The translations under genes and the position numbers were made by a program. Below are positions 44,467 through 53,033 of a stretch of DNA of 64,000 nt, piece after piece. Position 1 is the stretch's first letter, and every line of letters starts with the position of its first letter. The notes below the pieces were generated by a model. It was not told where the DNA came from and made no database searches. It saw nothing but the letters and a program-made list of their open reading frames with translations. Source of the DNA: G963674665 sp964609625 (GTDB taxonomy: Bacteria; Desulfobacterota; Desulfovibrionia; Desulfovibrionales; Desulfovibrionaceae); assembly GCA_964609625.1 (NCBI GenBank), contig CAZSRS010000005.1, positions 1 to 64,000 of the forward strand. The letters are read 5' to 3'.

Positions 44467-44564
44467 CGCTTCAACATATATGAGAAGGGAAGACTTGTCA
44501 TCGAGACGGTGCCACAAGGGAGAAGTACTTTACAAAGACACTGTTTTCACATACCGAGGCAAAT

Positions 44565-45509
44565 ATGAATACGCAAGACAACAAAGAGAAGCAGGGAGCG
44601 TTTCAGCTCGACCCACCCGTCGAGGGGGTGAAGGGGCGAGGCAAACGCATTGTCAAACCGGGAATGAACAAGAAAATTACCTTTTTGGTTCTTGGGGTTC
44701 TTTTCCTGGTCCTTGTGGTCATAGTGATAAGCCGACTGGGCAAAGGCCCTGACAAGCCCTCGGAAGACAGGGCGGAGGCTCCTGCCGTCACGGCTCCTAT
44801 TGTTGAAGCACCTTCTGGGGGAGGTGAGGGGGCCGCGCCTTCCACTCCAGAACCTGAATCTCAGGCTGCTTCGGAACCTCTTTCTGCTCCGACTCCAGAC
44901 GCCGTACCTGAATGGCAGACCGTGGGACCGTCCGCGCAGTCCGAATTCGTCGCCCAGCAGAGTCCACCCCAGTCCGCCGCGCCACACGCTCCCGAGCCCG
45001 CACTGTCACAGCCGGACTCCACCGAGGAGATCGGAGCACCTGGATCTGGCCAGAGCGCGGAGCCTGAAATCTCGCCGCAGGTCGCGCAACCTGCTCCACA
45101 GGCGGCGAAGCCGACATCGCAGGCGGTGAAAGCGGCTCCGGCCACCCCTGCCAGGAAAGCTACCCCTGTCGCAAGTACCGTGGACAAGAATCAACTTCGC
45201 AACATCAAGTTTCGTTTCGCACCCGACGGCAAGGGAGTGCGACTGGAAGTCAGCACCTCCAGTTCGTTGGAGCATTTCAAGTTCTTCAACCTGGACAACC
45301 CGCCCAGAGTGGTCCTGGATCTGCTCGGGAGTTTCAAGGAGCACGCCTCGACCATGAACGTGCCGAGCAACCAGTTGATCAGCGGCATCCGCATCGGCAA
45401 GCACGACGAGAAGTTGCGTATCGTGGCGGATATCAAGGGCAAACCGCCGAAAAGCGTGGATGTCGAACGGGTTTCCGAGACCGAGCTGGTAGTCAACATC
45501 GTGCCGTGA
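44565..45509 (+). CDS. membrane-anchored AMIN-domain protein
   Basis: 314 residues: a cytoplasmic N-terminus of about 35 residues, one membrane helix (ITFLVLGVLFLVLVVIVISR, about 37-57), a long Pro/Ala/Ser/Gln-rich periplasmic linker (about 60-205), and a C-terminal AMIN domain (about 215-314). The domain has FRFAPDGKGVRLEVSTSSSL, NPPRVVLDLLG and IRIGKHDEKLRIVADI. AMIN domains localise amidases and secretins to septal peptidoglycan or the outer-membrane assembly site. No amidase or secretin domain is fused, so it probably works as a targeting or spanning factor. GAGG lies 6 bases before the ATG. Confidence 0.87.
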   Translation: MNTQDNKEKQGAFQLDPPVEGVKGRGKRIVKPGMNKKITFLVLGVLFLVLVVIVISRLGKGPDKPSEDRAEAPAVTAPIVEAPSGGGEGAAPSTPEPESQAASEPLSAPTPDAVPEWQTVGPSAQSEFVAQQSPPQSAAPHAPEPALSQPDSTEEIGAPGSGQSAEPEISPQVAQPAPQAAKPTSQAVKAAPATPARKATPVASTVDKNQLRNIKFRFAPDGKGVRLEVSTSSSLEHFKFFNLDNPPRVVLDLLGSFKEHASTMNVPSNQLISGIRIGKHDEKLRIVADIKGKPPKSVDVERVSETELVVNIVP

Positions 45510-46168
45510 TTCCATTTTCACGGACACGGCGGACGTGCGGCCTTCTCCACCGTTTCCGTTTCCCCTGGCGCCAAGCTCCGTTCATGGCCTGAACCGTTCG
45601 GTTCCGCTTGGCGTGGCCATTCCGACATAGGTGCGTGGCCCCGCGAGTCGTCGCGCCTGTTCAGACGCGTACCATTCCTTTCGCACCATCACGTATCCCC
45701 TGGCCTTTGCGGCGTGCCCCTTGCCATACCTTTGAACATGATGCGGGCAACAATCTCCGACAAGGACCCTCCCCGCTCATGTGGAAATGCACTTCCTGGT
45801 TTATGAGTCTTGCGTTCCAGTCAAACGAAGCGTGACCAGCCCTCACGAAATCGGCACAGGCCGGGGGTTGTGGCTGTGGGCCGTGCACGCGGTGCGGCGT
45901 TCAGGTTTGGTTTCCGGGAATGCTGGGCTGGGTATGGGGTTGGGTGATGGAGAATCGCGTGGGGCGGCAATTCCCGTACTGCAAATCTGTCGCTTGGTAC
46001 AGTTTTGCATCGGGGCAGAAAAAGTGCTTTTCATCTACCGACGAATAGTGTAGCTTTTCCCAAAATTCGCAGAAATGGATGATGCGTGATTAACAAAAAA
46101 GTAAACAAATAAAAAGACCACGGCCTAGGCAGGATCCCCTTGCCTGGAGCGTGGGCAAGGAGGTTCGT
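45510..46168. other. 659-base region upstream of amtB
   Basis: No credible ORF. The first 400 bases are GC-rich without recognised signals. From about 46020 the sequence turns AT-rich (46080-46117 is almost all A/T), a likely promoter/leader zone. A TTGGTACAGTTTTGCA element at 45994-46009 resembles a sigma-54 promoter but is one base short between its GG and GC. The end holds a leader hairpin and AAGGAGG. Confidence 0.5.
46118..46154 (+). promoter_or_regulatory. leader hairpin immediately before the amtB ribosome site
   Basis: CCACG/CGTGG and CTAGGCA/TGCCTGG pair around a 9-base loop with a 2x2 internal loop. It ends two bases before the AAGGAGG (46157-46163). There is no T-run, so it is not a terminator; mRNA stabilisation or translational control is more likely. 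Confidence 0.5.
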
Positions 46169-47383
46169 ATGAGTGCCGCGGATACCGCTTTCATCCTCAT
46201 AGCTTCAGCATTGGTCATGTTCATGACCCCAGGGCTGGCATTGTTCTATGCCGGTCTGGTTCGAGCGAAAAACGTCCTGGGAACCGTCATGCACAGCTTC
46301 TTCTTGCTGGGGTTGGCCACCATCGTCTGGGTCGTGGTGGGGTACTCTCTTTCGTTCGGTACGGACATCGGGGGGATCATCGGGGGTTTGGATTACCTTT
46401 TCCTCAATGGCGTGGGTATGGAGGCCGACGGTCCCGTGGACAACATCCCGCACCTGGCCTTCATGATTTTCCAGTGCATGTTTGCCGTGATCACTCCCGC
46501 GCTGATCAGCGGCGCGTACGCCGAGCGGATCAAGTTTTCCGCTTTCGCCCTGTTCTCGGGGCTCTGGTTGGTTTTCGTCTACAGCCCCATGTGCCACTGG
46601 GTGTGGGGGGGCGGTTGGATGGCGGAGATGGGTGCGCTTGACTTTGCCGGAGGCGCCGTGGTGCACATGAGTTCCGGTGCCGCTGCCCTTGCCGCCGCAA
46701 TGGTCCTGGGGTTTCGCAAGGGCTATGGCCAGCAGAGCTTCATGCCCCACAATCTGCCCATGACCCTCACTGGTGCGGGCATCCTCTGGTTCGGCTGGTT
46801 CGGCTTCAACGCTGGCAGCGCGCTGGCCGCCGACGGTCTGGCCGCGAACGCCTTTGTGACCACGCACGTGGCCACTGCCAGTGCAATGATCGGCTGGCTG
46901 ATCATCGAAAAACTCCACGCCGGCAAGCCCACCACCCTGGGCGCTGCCTCGGGCGCGTTGGCCGGACTGGTGGCCATCACTCCGGCCGCCGGGTTCGTCA
47001 CGCCGATGGCGGCCTTGGCCATCGGCCTTATCGGTGGCTTTTTCTGCTACGGCGGGGTGCTGCTCAAGACCAAGCTCAGGTACGACGATTCCCTGGACGT
47101 GGTGGGCATCCACGGTATCGGCGGCACCTGGGGCGCCCTGGCCACCGGATTGTTCGCCACCACGACCGTGAACGCGGCGGGCGCGGATGGACTCTTCTAT
47201 GGAAATCCGGGCCAGCTTTGGATACAGTTCATCTCGGTGGTTGCCACCTGGGCCTTCTGCTTCGGTATGAGCTGGCTGCTTTTCAAGGCCGTCGACATCG
47301 TGATAGGGTTGCGTGTGGCGCCTGACGATGAGGCGCAGGGTCTCGATGTTACACAGCATTCTGAGACAGGATACCAGCTGTAA
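46169..47383 (+). CDS. amtB: ammonium transporter
   Basis: Trimeric ammonia/ammonium channel of the inner membrane, 404 residues with about 11 helices. Family segments are ALVMFMTPGLALFYAGLVR, YSPMCHWVWGGGWMAEMGAL, DFAGGAVVHMSSGAAALAAA and VVGIHGIGGTWGALATGLF, the last two carrying the paired pore histidines. The start follows AAGGAGG by 5 bases and omits six upstream GTG-initiated codons. It is followed by its PII regulator, as in most bacteria, and expression is expected under nitrogen limitation. Confidence 0.96.
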   Translation: MSAADTAFILIASALVMFMTPGLALFYAGLVRAKNVLGTVMHSFFLLGLATIVWVVVGYSLSFGTDIGGIIGGLDYLFLNGVGMEADGPVDNIPHLAFMIFQCMFAVITPALISGAYAERIKFSAFALFSGLWLVFVYSPMCHWVWGGGWMAEMGALDFAGGAVVHMSSGAAALAAAMVLGFRKGYGQQSFMPHNLPMTLTGAGILWFGWFGFNAGSALAADGLAANAFVTTHVATASAMIGWLIIEKLHAGKPTTLGAASGALAGLVAITPAAGFVTPMAALAIGLIGGFFCYGGVLLKTKLRYDDSLDVVGIHGIGGTWGALATGLFATTTVNAAGADGLFYGNPGQLWIQFISVVATWAFCFGMSWLLFKAVDIVIGLRVAPDDEAQGLDVTQHSETGYQL

Positions 47384-47473
47384 GCGGTTCTGCTCCGGTT
47401 TTTGACGACAGGGGTGCTGTGGGAGCAGGTGGACACTCTCCATGAAATATATCAGCCTGAGAGGAACAGGAAG

Positions 47474-47812
47474 ATGAAAAAGGTAGAAATGATCATCCGT
47501 CCCTTCAAGATAGATGATGTGAAAAAGGCCCTTACCGATCTGGACATCAAGGGCATGACAGTGAGTGAGGTCAAGGGCTTCGGCCGACAGCGCGGCCACA
47601 AGGAGGTGTACCGCGGAGCCGAGTACCAGGTGGACTTCGTGGCCAAGATCAAGGTCGAGGTCGTGGTGGACGACTCCATGGTCAAGCAGGTGGTGGATAC
47701 GGTGGTCAAAGCCGCACGCACGGGACAGATCGGCGACGGCAAGATCTTTGTCCTGCCGGTGGAGGAAACCATTCGCATCCGCACCGGAGAGACAGGTCCG
47801 GAAGCGACCTAA
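47474..47812 (+). CDS. glnK: nitrogen regulatory PII protein
   Basis: 112-residue trimeric sensor of ATP/ADP and 2-oxoglutarate that plugs AmtB and regulates other targets. The sequence starts MKKVEMIIRPFKIDDVKKAL, has the T loop KGFGRQRGHKEVYRGAEY with Tyr51, the uridylylation site, and B-loop/C-loop segments DGKIFVLPVEETIRIRTGE. With amtB directly upstream it is best called GlnK. The intact Tyr51 plus glnD next door indicate control by uridylylation. Confidence 0.95.
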   Translation: MKKVEMIIRPFKIDDVKKALTDLDIKGMTVSEVKGFGRQRGHKEVYRGAEYQVDFVAKIKVEVVVDDSMVKQVVDTVVKAARTGQIGDGKIFVLPVEETIRIRTGETGPEAT

Positions 47813-47863
47813 TCGACGTTTCACATCTACACTGACCACGCCGCGTGCGTGGCAGGAAACGAC

Positions 47864-50575
47864 ATGACGGGAAACACCACGCCCGAGGGGCGAGGCCAGA
47901 CCGGGCTGAGTGCCGGCGAACGCCTCGCCCTCGGGCGAAAACGCATCTTTGAGGTCTGTCTCCACGGTTCCTTTGATCCGGAAGTGCAGATCGCCTTCGA
48001 GCAGGAACATTCCGCCCTGGTGGACACATTTCTGATCGAGCGGCTCGGTGAAATCACCCAGGATACCATGACCAAGGGGGGGGCTTTCGCCGTCGTTGCC
48101 GTGGGGGGCTATGGCAGAGCTGAACTCTGCCCCCATTCCGATGTGGACCTCCTGCTGCTCAGTGAAAAGGAAATACCGGCCATGGCCCTGGATTTGGCGC
48201 AGCCGCTGTTCTTGACCCTCTGGGATCTTGGCTATGATCTTGGGCACGGTTTTCGGACCATCAAGGACTGTCTCGAGCTGGCGGCCAAGGATTTCCAGGT
48301 GCTGGCCTCGCTGCTTGACGTGCGGTTCATCGTCGGGGATCGTTCGGTGTGCGACACGTTACGCAACCGCCTGGAGACAAAGGTTTTCAGTAAGAAGCGG
48401 AACAAGTTCATACTTTGGCTTCAGGAAAGGCAGGAGCAGCGAACGGAGAGCTTCGGCGATGCCAGCTCCCGCCTCGAGCCCCAACTCAAGGACGGCATCG
48501 GCGGTCTGCGTGACTATCACCGCATGCTCTGGTTGGAGCGTTTCTTGGAGCCCGTGGGGTTGGAGTGCTCCTGTCAGGGAGCAGCCACCCTGGAGCGTTT
48601 ACGCCCCCATTTTCCGGATGCCGAGGCCTTTGAGGATTTCCGCCGTGATGTCCGGTTTCTCTTCGCCACCCGCAATCAGCTCCATCTGCAGAGCGGCCGC
48701 AGGAACGACGTGTTGTATCAGAACGTGCAGCCCGCTGTCGCCGCGGCCCTGGGCTTCCGGGACACGGACCGGGCGCGGGCGGTGGAGGCCTTTCTGGGGC
48801 GGTTGCACAGAGCCATGGCCTCGATCAAGGCCCTGAGCCGTTCGTTCTGGAAATCTCACGCCGGTGTCTTGCTGGATGAGGATGCGGACCAGGCCCCCAA
48901 GGAGGTGGCGCCGGGCATCGAACTCGTGCCTGGCGGACTCCGGCTCCAAGAGGGGCGTGCAGTCACCCCCATGGCTTGCCTGGATCTCTTCAGCCAGTGC
49001 GCGCAACTGAATGCGCCACTGGAATGGGGGGCTCGCAAGACAGTACGCGGTGTATTGGACCAGGCGGCTGCCGTGGGGTGCTCGACCGAGGGGTGGGAGG
49101 CTTTCGTGGAGATTCTCTGCTCGGGCAACGCGGCAATGGCCCTGGAGCAGATGTTGGAGACAGGTTTTCTGGACGCTTTTCTCCCACCCTTTGGGGCTGT
49201 GCATGACCTGGTGCAGTTCGACGCCTATCATACACATCCCGTGGGCTGGCATACAATTGTCACCATCCGGGAGATGGAGTCCCTGCCCAGGCTGGAATCC
49301 GAGTCGCCTCGGCTGCGGCATCTGGCCGAGTTGTGGGCGGATCTGGAACATTGGCATATCCCGCTCCTGGCCGCACTGTTTCATGATCTTGGCAAGGGAG
49401 GGGAGGCGCATGAAGAGGTGGGCGCTGCGCTTGCTTCCAAGGAACTCACTGCACGGGGCATGACGCCGGATGTGGTGGAGACAGTGTCCTTCTTGGTGCG
49501 CAATCACCTGTTGCTGCCCGTGACCGCCACCCGCAACGACCTGGGAGACGAGGCCGTGGTCATGCGTTGCGCGAATACGTCTGGATCGGTTGCGCGCCTG
49601 CGGATGCTCTACCTGCTGACCTTCGCCGATTGCCGCGCCACCGGGCCCAAGGCCTGGAACGACTGGACAGCACGGCTGGTGGCCGAGCTCTACCACAAGG
49701 TGCTGCACATGCTTGAGGAAGGCGCCCTGGTGGGTGCTCGGGCCGCGCGTACCATCATGAAGACCCGTGACGACGTGCGAAGTCTGGCCAAGGCCATGGA
49801 TTCGGATCTCGAACAACGGGATGTGGAAAATTGGCTTCAGGAAATGCCCCCGCAATATACGCTGCGTGTGTCGGCCAGAAACATAGTCCGTCATCTGAAG
49901 CTGGCCCATGAGCTGCATCGTGCCCTGCACGAAGAAAGGCGCCGCGTGGGTGAAGACCGGGCCGGACGCGGTCTCGTCACGCTGGACGCCCAACCCCTGC
50001 CCGATTCCGACATCTGGGAACTGGCGGTGGCAGCCAGACGGCAACACGGCCTGTTTTGCGCCATTGCCGGAGTGCTCTCCCTGCACGACCTGAACATCTA
50101 CTCCGCGGACGCCTTCAACTGGGGGGACGGTACGTCCGTGGCCCTGTTCCAGGTCTCGGCGCCGCTGGATCCCTTGTATGCCGAAGAACTCTGGCCCCGC
50201 ATCCGGGGGTCCCTGAAATTCGCCATGACCGGCAAGCTGTCCCTGGACTACCGGCTGGACCAAAAACGCAGCTCCATGCTGCGGATTCCCGGGGGCAAGG
50301 GGGACATTCAGGTCAATGTGGACAACGAGATCACTGATTTCTATACCGTAATCGAGGTCCTGGCTTGGGACAGGCCCGGCCTGTTGTTCGAGATAGCCAG
50401 CTCTTTGAATTCATTGCATATCGAGGTGCACATGGCCAAGGTCGCGACTCTTGGAAACCAGGTCGCGGACTATTTTTACGTGCGCGACGTGGACGGCCAA
50501 AAGCTGGAGGAGGAGGCGCAGATCTACGAACTGCGCCAGGCCCTGTTGCACCGGCTCTCGCGGGCCTTGGGCTGA
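47864..50575 (+). CDS. glnD: PII uridylyltransferase/uridylyl-removing enzyme
   Basis: Glutamine-sensing bifunctional enzyme, 903 residues. The nucleotidyltransferase site is GGYGRAELCPHSDVDLLLL (near residue 82), followed by the GlnD helical domain (DGIGGLRDYHRMLWL). The HD domain near 500 (LAALFHDLGKGGEAHEEVGA) performs uridylyl removal. Two C-terminal ACT domains (from about 725 and 832; IWELAVAARRQHGLFCAIAG and TVIEVLAWDRPGLLFEIASS) bind glutamine. The ATG at 47864 has AGGA 7 bases upstream; a GTG five codons earlier is less likely. It follows its substrate gene glnK by 51 bases. Confidence 0.95.
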   Translation: MTGNTTPEGRGQTGLSAGERLALGRKRIFEVCLHGSFDPEVQIAFEQEHSALVDTFLIERLGEITQDTMTKGGAFAVVAVGGYGRAELCPHSDVDLLLLSEKEIPAMALDLAQPLFLTLWDLGYDLGHGFRTIKDCLELAAKDFQVLASLLDVRFIVGDRSVCDTLRNRLETKVFSKKRNKFILWLQERQEQRTESFGDASSRLEPQLKDGIGGLRDYHRMLWLERFLEPVGLECSCQGAATLERLRPHFPDAEAFEDFRRDVRFLFATRNQLHLQSGRRNDVLYQNVQPAVAAALGFRDTDRARAVEAFLGRLHRAMASIKALSRSFWKSHAGVLLDEDADQAPKEVAPGIELVPGGLRLQEGRAVTPMACLDLFSQCAQLNAPLEWGARKTVRGVLDQAAAVGCSTEGWEAFVEILCSGNAAMALEQMLETGFLDAFLPPFGAVHDLVQFDAYHTHPVGWHTIVTIREMESLPRLESESPRLRHLAELWADLEHWHIPLLAALFHDLGKGGEAHEEVGAALASKELTARGMTPDVVETVSFLVRNHLLLPVTATRNDLGDEAVVMRCANTSGSVARLRMLYLLTFADCRATGPKAWNDWTARLVAELYHKVLHMLEEGALVGARAARTIMKTRDDVRSLAKAMDSDLEQRDVENWLQEMPPQYTLRVSARNIVRHLKLAHELHRALHEERRRVGEDRAGRGLVTLDAQPLPDSDIWELAVAARRQHGLFCAIAGVLSLHDLNIYSADAFNWGDGTSVALFQVSAPLDPLYAEELWPRIRGSLKFAMTGKLSLDYRLDQKRSSMLRIPGGKGDIQVNVDNEITDFYTVIEVLAWDRPGLLFEIASSLNSLHIEVHMAKVATLGNQVADYFYVRDVDGQKLEEEAQIYELRQALLHRLSRALG

Positions 50576-50615
50576 AACGCATCTTTTCCCCCTTGAGTTT
50601 CTATGAGGAAGGGCC

Positions 50616-51995
50616 ATGCCCAAGCGTGCGATTCTGACTCCCCTCACGCTGCCCATCGTTCTGTTCATGGTGGCGATCATCGCCGGAGCAGCGGCCCTGT
50701 CGCAGCCTGTGTGCCTGTCGCGGCAGGAACTCTCCTGGCTGGACGCCCTGTTCACTGCCACGTCGGCGGTCTGTGTCACGGGTCTGGTCGTTGTGGACAC
50801 GGGAAGCCACTTCAACGTGTGGGGGCAGATCGTGATTCTGGTGCTGATCCAACTGGGCGGCCTGGGACTCATGACCTACTCCAGCTTGGTGTTCTATCTC
50901 TGGCGCCGGCGTGTCTCCCTCACCGACCGCATCGCCGTGGGGCAGAGTCTGCTGCATGATCCCGCCTTCGATCTTGGGCGTTTCCTTCTGTACCTGATGG
51001 CCATGGCCCTGGGCATCGAGCTGGCCGGAGCCCTGCTCCTGTTCGTGCTGGATCCCTCGGGCTTTGTGCCCTTCAGTGCAGTGTTCCATTCCATTTCGGC
51101 TTTCTGCAATGCCGGATTCTCGCTTCATGCCGACAGCTTGATGCAATGGCGCGGCAACGTTGGTGTCAATCTGGTGTTCATGCTGCTCATCACCCTGGGC
51201 GGACTCGGCTTTTCCGTGCTCAACGAGGGCAGGGGCATGTTGGTGGGGCGCTTGAACGGCAAAGGCGAGGGCAATCAGCGCAGGCTGAGTTTTCATACGG
51301 TGACTGTGCTCAAGGTCAGCGTGTTTCTCTCGCTGGTCGGCGGGGTGGTGTTGCTTGCGGTGGAACTGGCGGCGCCCCAAGGCGATCTTGCACGGGCGAG
51401 CGGCATTTCGACCTGGGAAAGCGCCTTGGCGGCGGTGTTCCAGTCCGTCTCCTGCCGTACTGCCGGCTTCAACACCGTGGACATTGGCAACCTGACCAAC
51501 GTGGCGTTGTTCACCATGGTGCTGTTGATGGTCATCGGTGGTTCGCCGGGCTCCTGCGCCGGGGGGATCAAGACCACGACCTTCAGGACTCTGTTGGCCT
51601 TTTCCCTTTCCAAGCTGCGCGGCAGGGAGCAGACCGTGGTCCGCAACCGCGCCCTGGACCGGGAGACGGTGGACAAGGCCCTGACCCTCACCGTGTTCTG
51701 CCTGGTCCTGGTGATCGTGGCCACGCTACTGTTGAGCATCAGCGAGGGTGGCGAGACGCCGCACAGAATGCTCAGAGGGCAGTTCCTGGAGATACTCTTC
51801 GAGGTGGCTTCGGCGTTCGGCACCGTGGGCCTGAGTACGGGGTTGACCCCGACGCTCAGCGCGTTCGGCAAGGGAATGATCATCGCCTTGATGTTTCTGG
51901 GGCGTCTGGGGCCGATCCTCTTTCTTTCGGTGTTGCAGAGTTGGCAGGTCAAACCCAGATACCGTTGGGCCGAGGAAAGCATGATGATCGGGTGA
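50616..51995 (+). CDS. ktrB: K+ uptake membrane subunit, KtrB/TrkH family
   Basis: 459-residue pore protein of a K+ (Na+-coupled) uptake system. Repeated M1-P-M2 units are visible through the filter segments FTATSAVCVTGLVV, SISAFCNAGFSLH, SVSCRTAGFNTVD and SAFGTVGLSTGL, each with the conserved central Gly. The size is closer to KtrB than to the longer TrkH. It lies 40 bases after glnD and is followed within 16 bases by the regulatory subunit. Confidence 0.92.
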   Translation: MPKRAILTPLTLPIVLFMVAIIAGAAALSQPVCLSRQELSWLDALFTATSAVCVTGLVVVDTGSHFNVWGQIVILVLIQLGGLGLMTYSSLVFYLWRRRVSLTDRIAVGQSLLHDPAFDLGRFLLYLMAMALGIELAGALLLFVLDPSGFVPFSAVFHSISAFCNAGFSLHADSLMQWRGNVGVNLVFMLLITLGGLGFSVLNEGRGMLVGRLNGKGEGNQRRLSFHTVTVLKVSVFLSLVGGVVLLAVELAAPQGDLARASGISTWESALAAVFQSVSCRTAGFNTVDIGNLTNVALFTMVLLMVIGGSPGSCAGGIKTTTFRTLLAFSLSKLRGREQTVVRNRALDRETVDKALTLTVFCLVLVIVATLLLSISEGGETPHRMLRGQFLEILFEVASAFGTVGLSTGLTPTLSAFGKGMIIALMFLGRLGPILFLSVLQSWQVKPRYRWAEESMMIG

Positions 51996-52011
51996 TGCAA
52001 GGGAGGTGCGG

Positions 52012-52659
52012 ATGGTAAAAAACGAGGTGGGTGTCATCGGTCTGGGCAAGTTCGGCTTCTGTCTGGCCGAGACCCTGATTGAACTCGATCAGAGCGTGGT
52101 GGGTGTCGACACGAACGAAATACGGGTGAAGAACGCCCAGGGAGTGCTCTCGCAGGTCTACCACGCCGACGCCACGGACAGCATGGCCCTGAAGCAGCTG
52201 GGATTCCATGAACTGCCCTTCGTGGTGGTGAGCATCGGCGCTTCCATGGAGTCGAGCATCCTGATCACCATGAACCTCAAGGAACTGGGTGTGGAAAAGG
52301 TCTGGGTCAAGGCGATCAGCCAGGATCACGAGAAGATTCTCTACCGCCTGGGAGCCGATCTGGTGGTCTTTCCCGAGCGGTACGTGGCCAAACAACTGGC
52401 CCATCGGCTTGCGGTACCAGGCATGCTCAACTATCTTTCCCTGGGCGAGGGCGTGGTCCTGCAGGAATTGGTGGTGGACGCCTGGCATGGAAACACCTTG
52501 CGGCAGCTGGACCTGCCCAATAAGCACAAGGTACAGGTCGTGGCGGTGCGACGTCCGGGCGAGCGAGAGTTCAGCTTCGTACCGCAGGCTGACACCGAAT
52601 TGCACAGGGGGGACGTGGTGGTCGTGATCGGCAGCGAAGATCATCTCCGAAAGCTGTAG
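52012..52659 (+). CDS. ktrA: K+ uptake regulatory subunit, KtrA/TrkA family
   Basis: 215-residue cytoplasmic ring-forming protein with one RCK_N Rossmann domain (EVGVIGLGKFGFCLAETLIE, then VVGVDTNEIRV) and one TrkA_C domain (LGEGVVLQELVVDAWHG, then DVVVVIGSEDHLRKL). It binds nucleotide and gates KtrB. Single RCK per chain indicates KtrA rather than duplicated TrkA. GGGAGG lies 5 bases before the ATG at 52012. Confidence 0.94.
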   Translation: MVKNEVGVIGLGKFGFCLAETLIELDQSVVGVDTNEIRVKNAQGVLSQVYHADATDSMALKQLGFHELPFVVVSIGASMESSILITMNLKELGVEKVWVKAISQDHEKILYRLGADLVVFPERYVAKQLAHRLAVPGMLNYLSLGEGVVLQELVVDAWHGNTLRQLDLPNKHKVQVVAVRRPGEREFSFVPQADTELHRGDVVVVIGSEDHLRKL

Positions 52660-52789
52660 TAACCGCTTGGAATGTAGTGATTGTCAGCAGGTGAGGGAAA
52701 TCCTGCGAAGAATCCGTGCCGGGATACTTGCGAAGGGGCCTGCTCTTGAGGTAAGTGGAGGCACAAAGGAAAACAGAAAACCACACGTC

Positions 52790-52969
52790 ATGAAAAAATA
52801 TTTCGTTACAGTACTCTACTACATAGCCGAGGGCCAGACCAACGGGCACATGGAGGTCGAGGCCGACAACGAAACCGAGGCCATCAAGAAGGTCTTGGAC
52901 TTCATGCAGAAGAACATGCGCCTGCACCCGGATTATCGGCTGAACATGGTGCAGGTGACTCCCCGCTGA
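52790..52969 (+). CDS. small conserved-looking protein, function unknown
   Basis: 59 residues, MKKYFVTVLYYIAEGQTNGH followed by an acidic/amphipathic middle (EADNETEAIKKVLDFMQKN) and a short C-terminal strand (YRLNMVQVTPR). The beta-alpha-beta look suggests a tiny single-domain protein. I do not recognise a family. The start is inferred from composition; the nearest good purine-rich site (AAAGGA) is about 20 bases upstream, which is too far, so a longer form is possible. It lies 130 bases after ktrA. Confidence 0.6.
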   Translation: MKKYFVTVLYYIAEGQTNGHMEVEADNETEAIKKVLDFMQKNMRLHPDYRLNMVQVTPR

Positions 52970-53033
52970 CAGGTCGGGCGAGGGAGTTTGTCGACGTGGC
53001 GAAGAGCGCCATGCTGTCCTGCGCTGAGTGGGG

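Noticed and set aside
45994..46009. Sigma-54 promoter for amtB (TTGGTACAGTTTTGCA)
   Set aside because: The GG and GC are separated by 9 rather than 10 bases and the -24 element deviates; kept only as a note. Start-site mapping would settle it.
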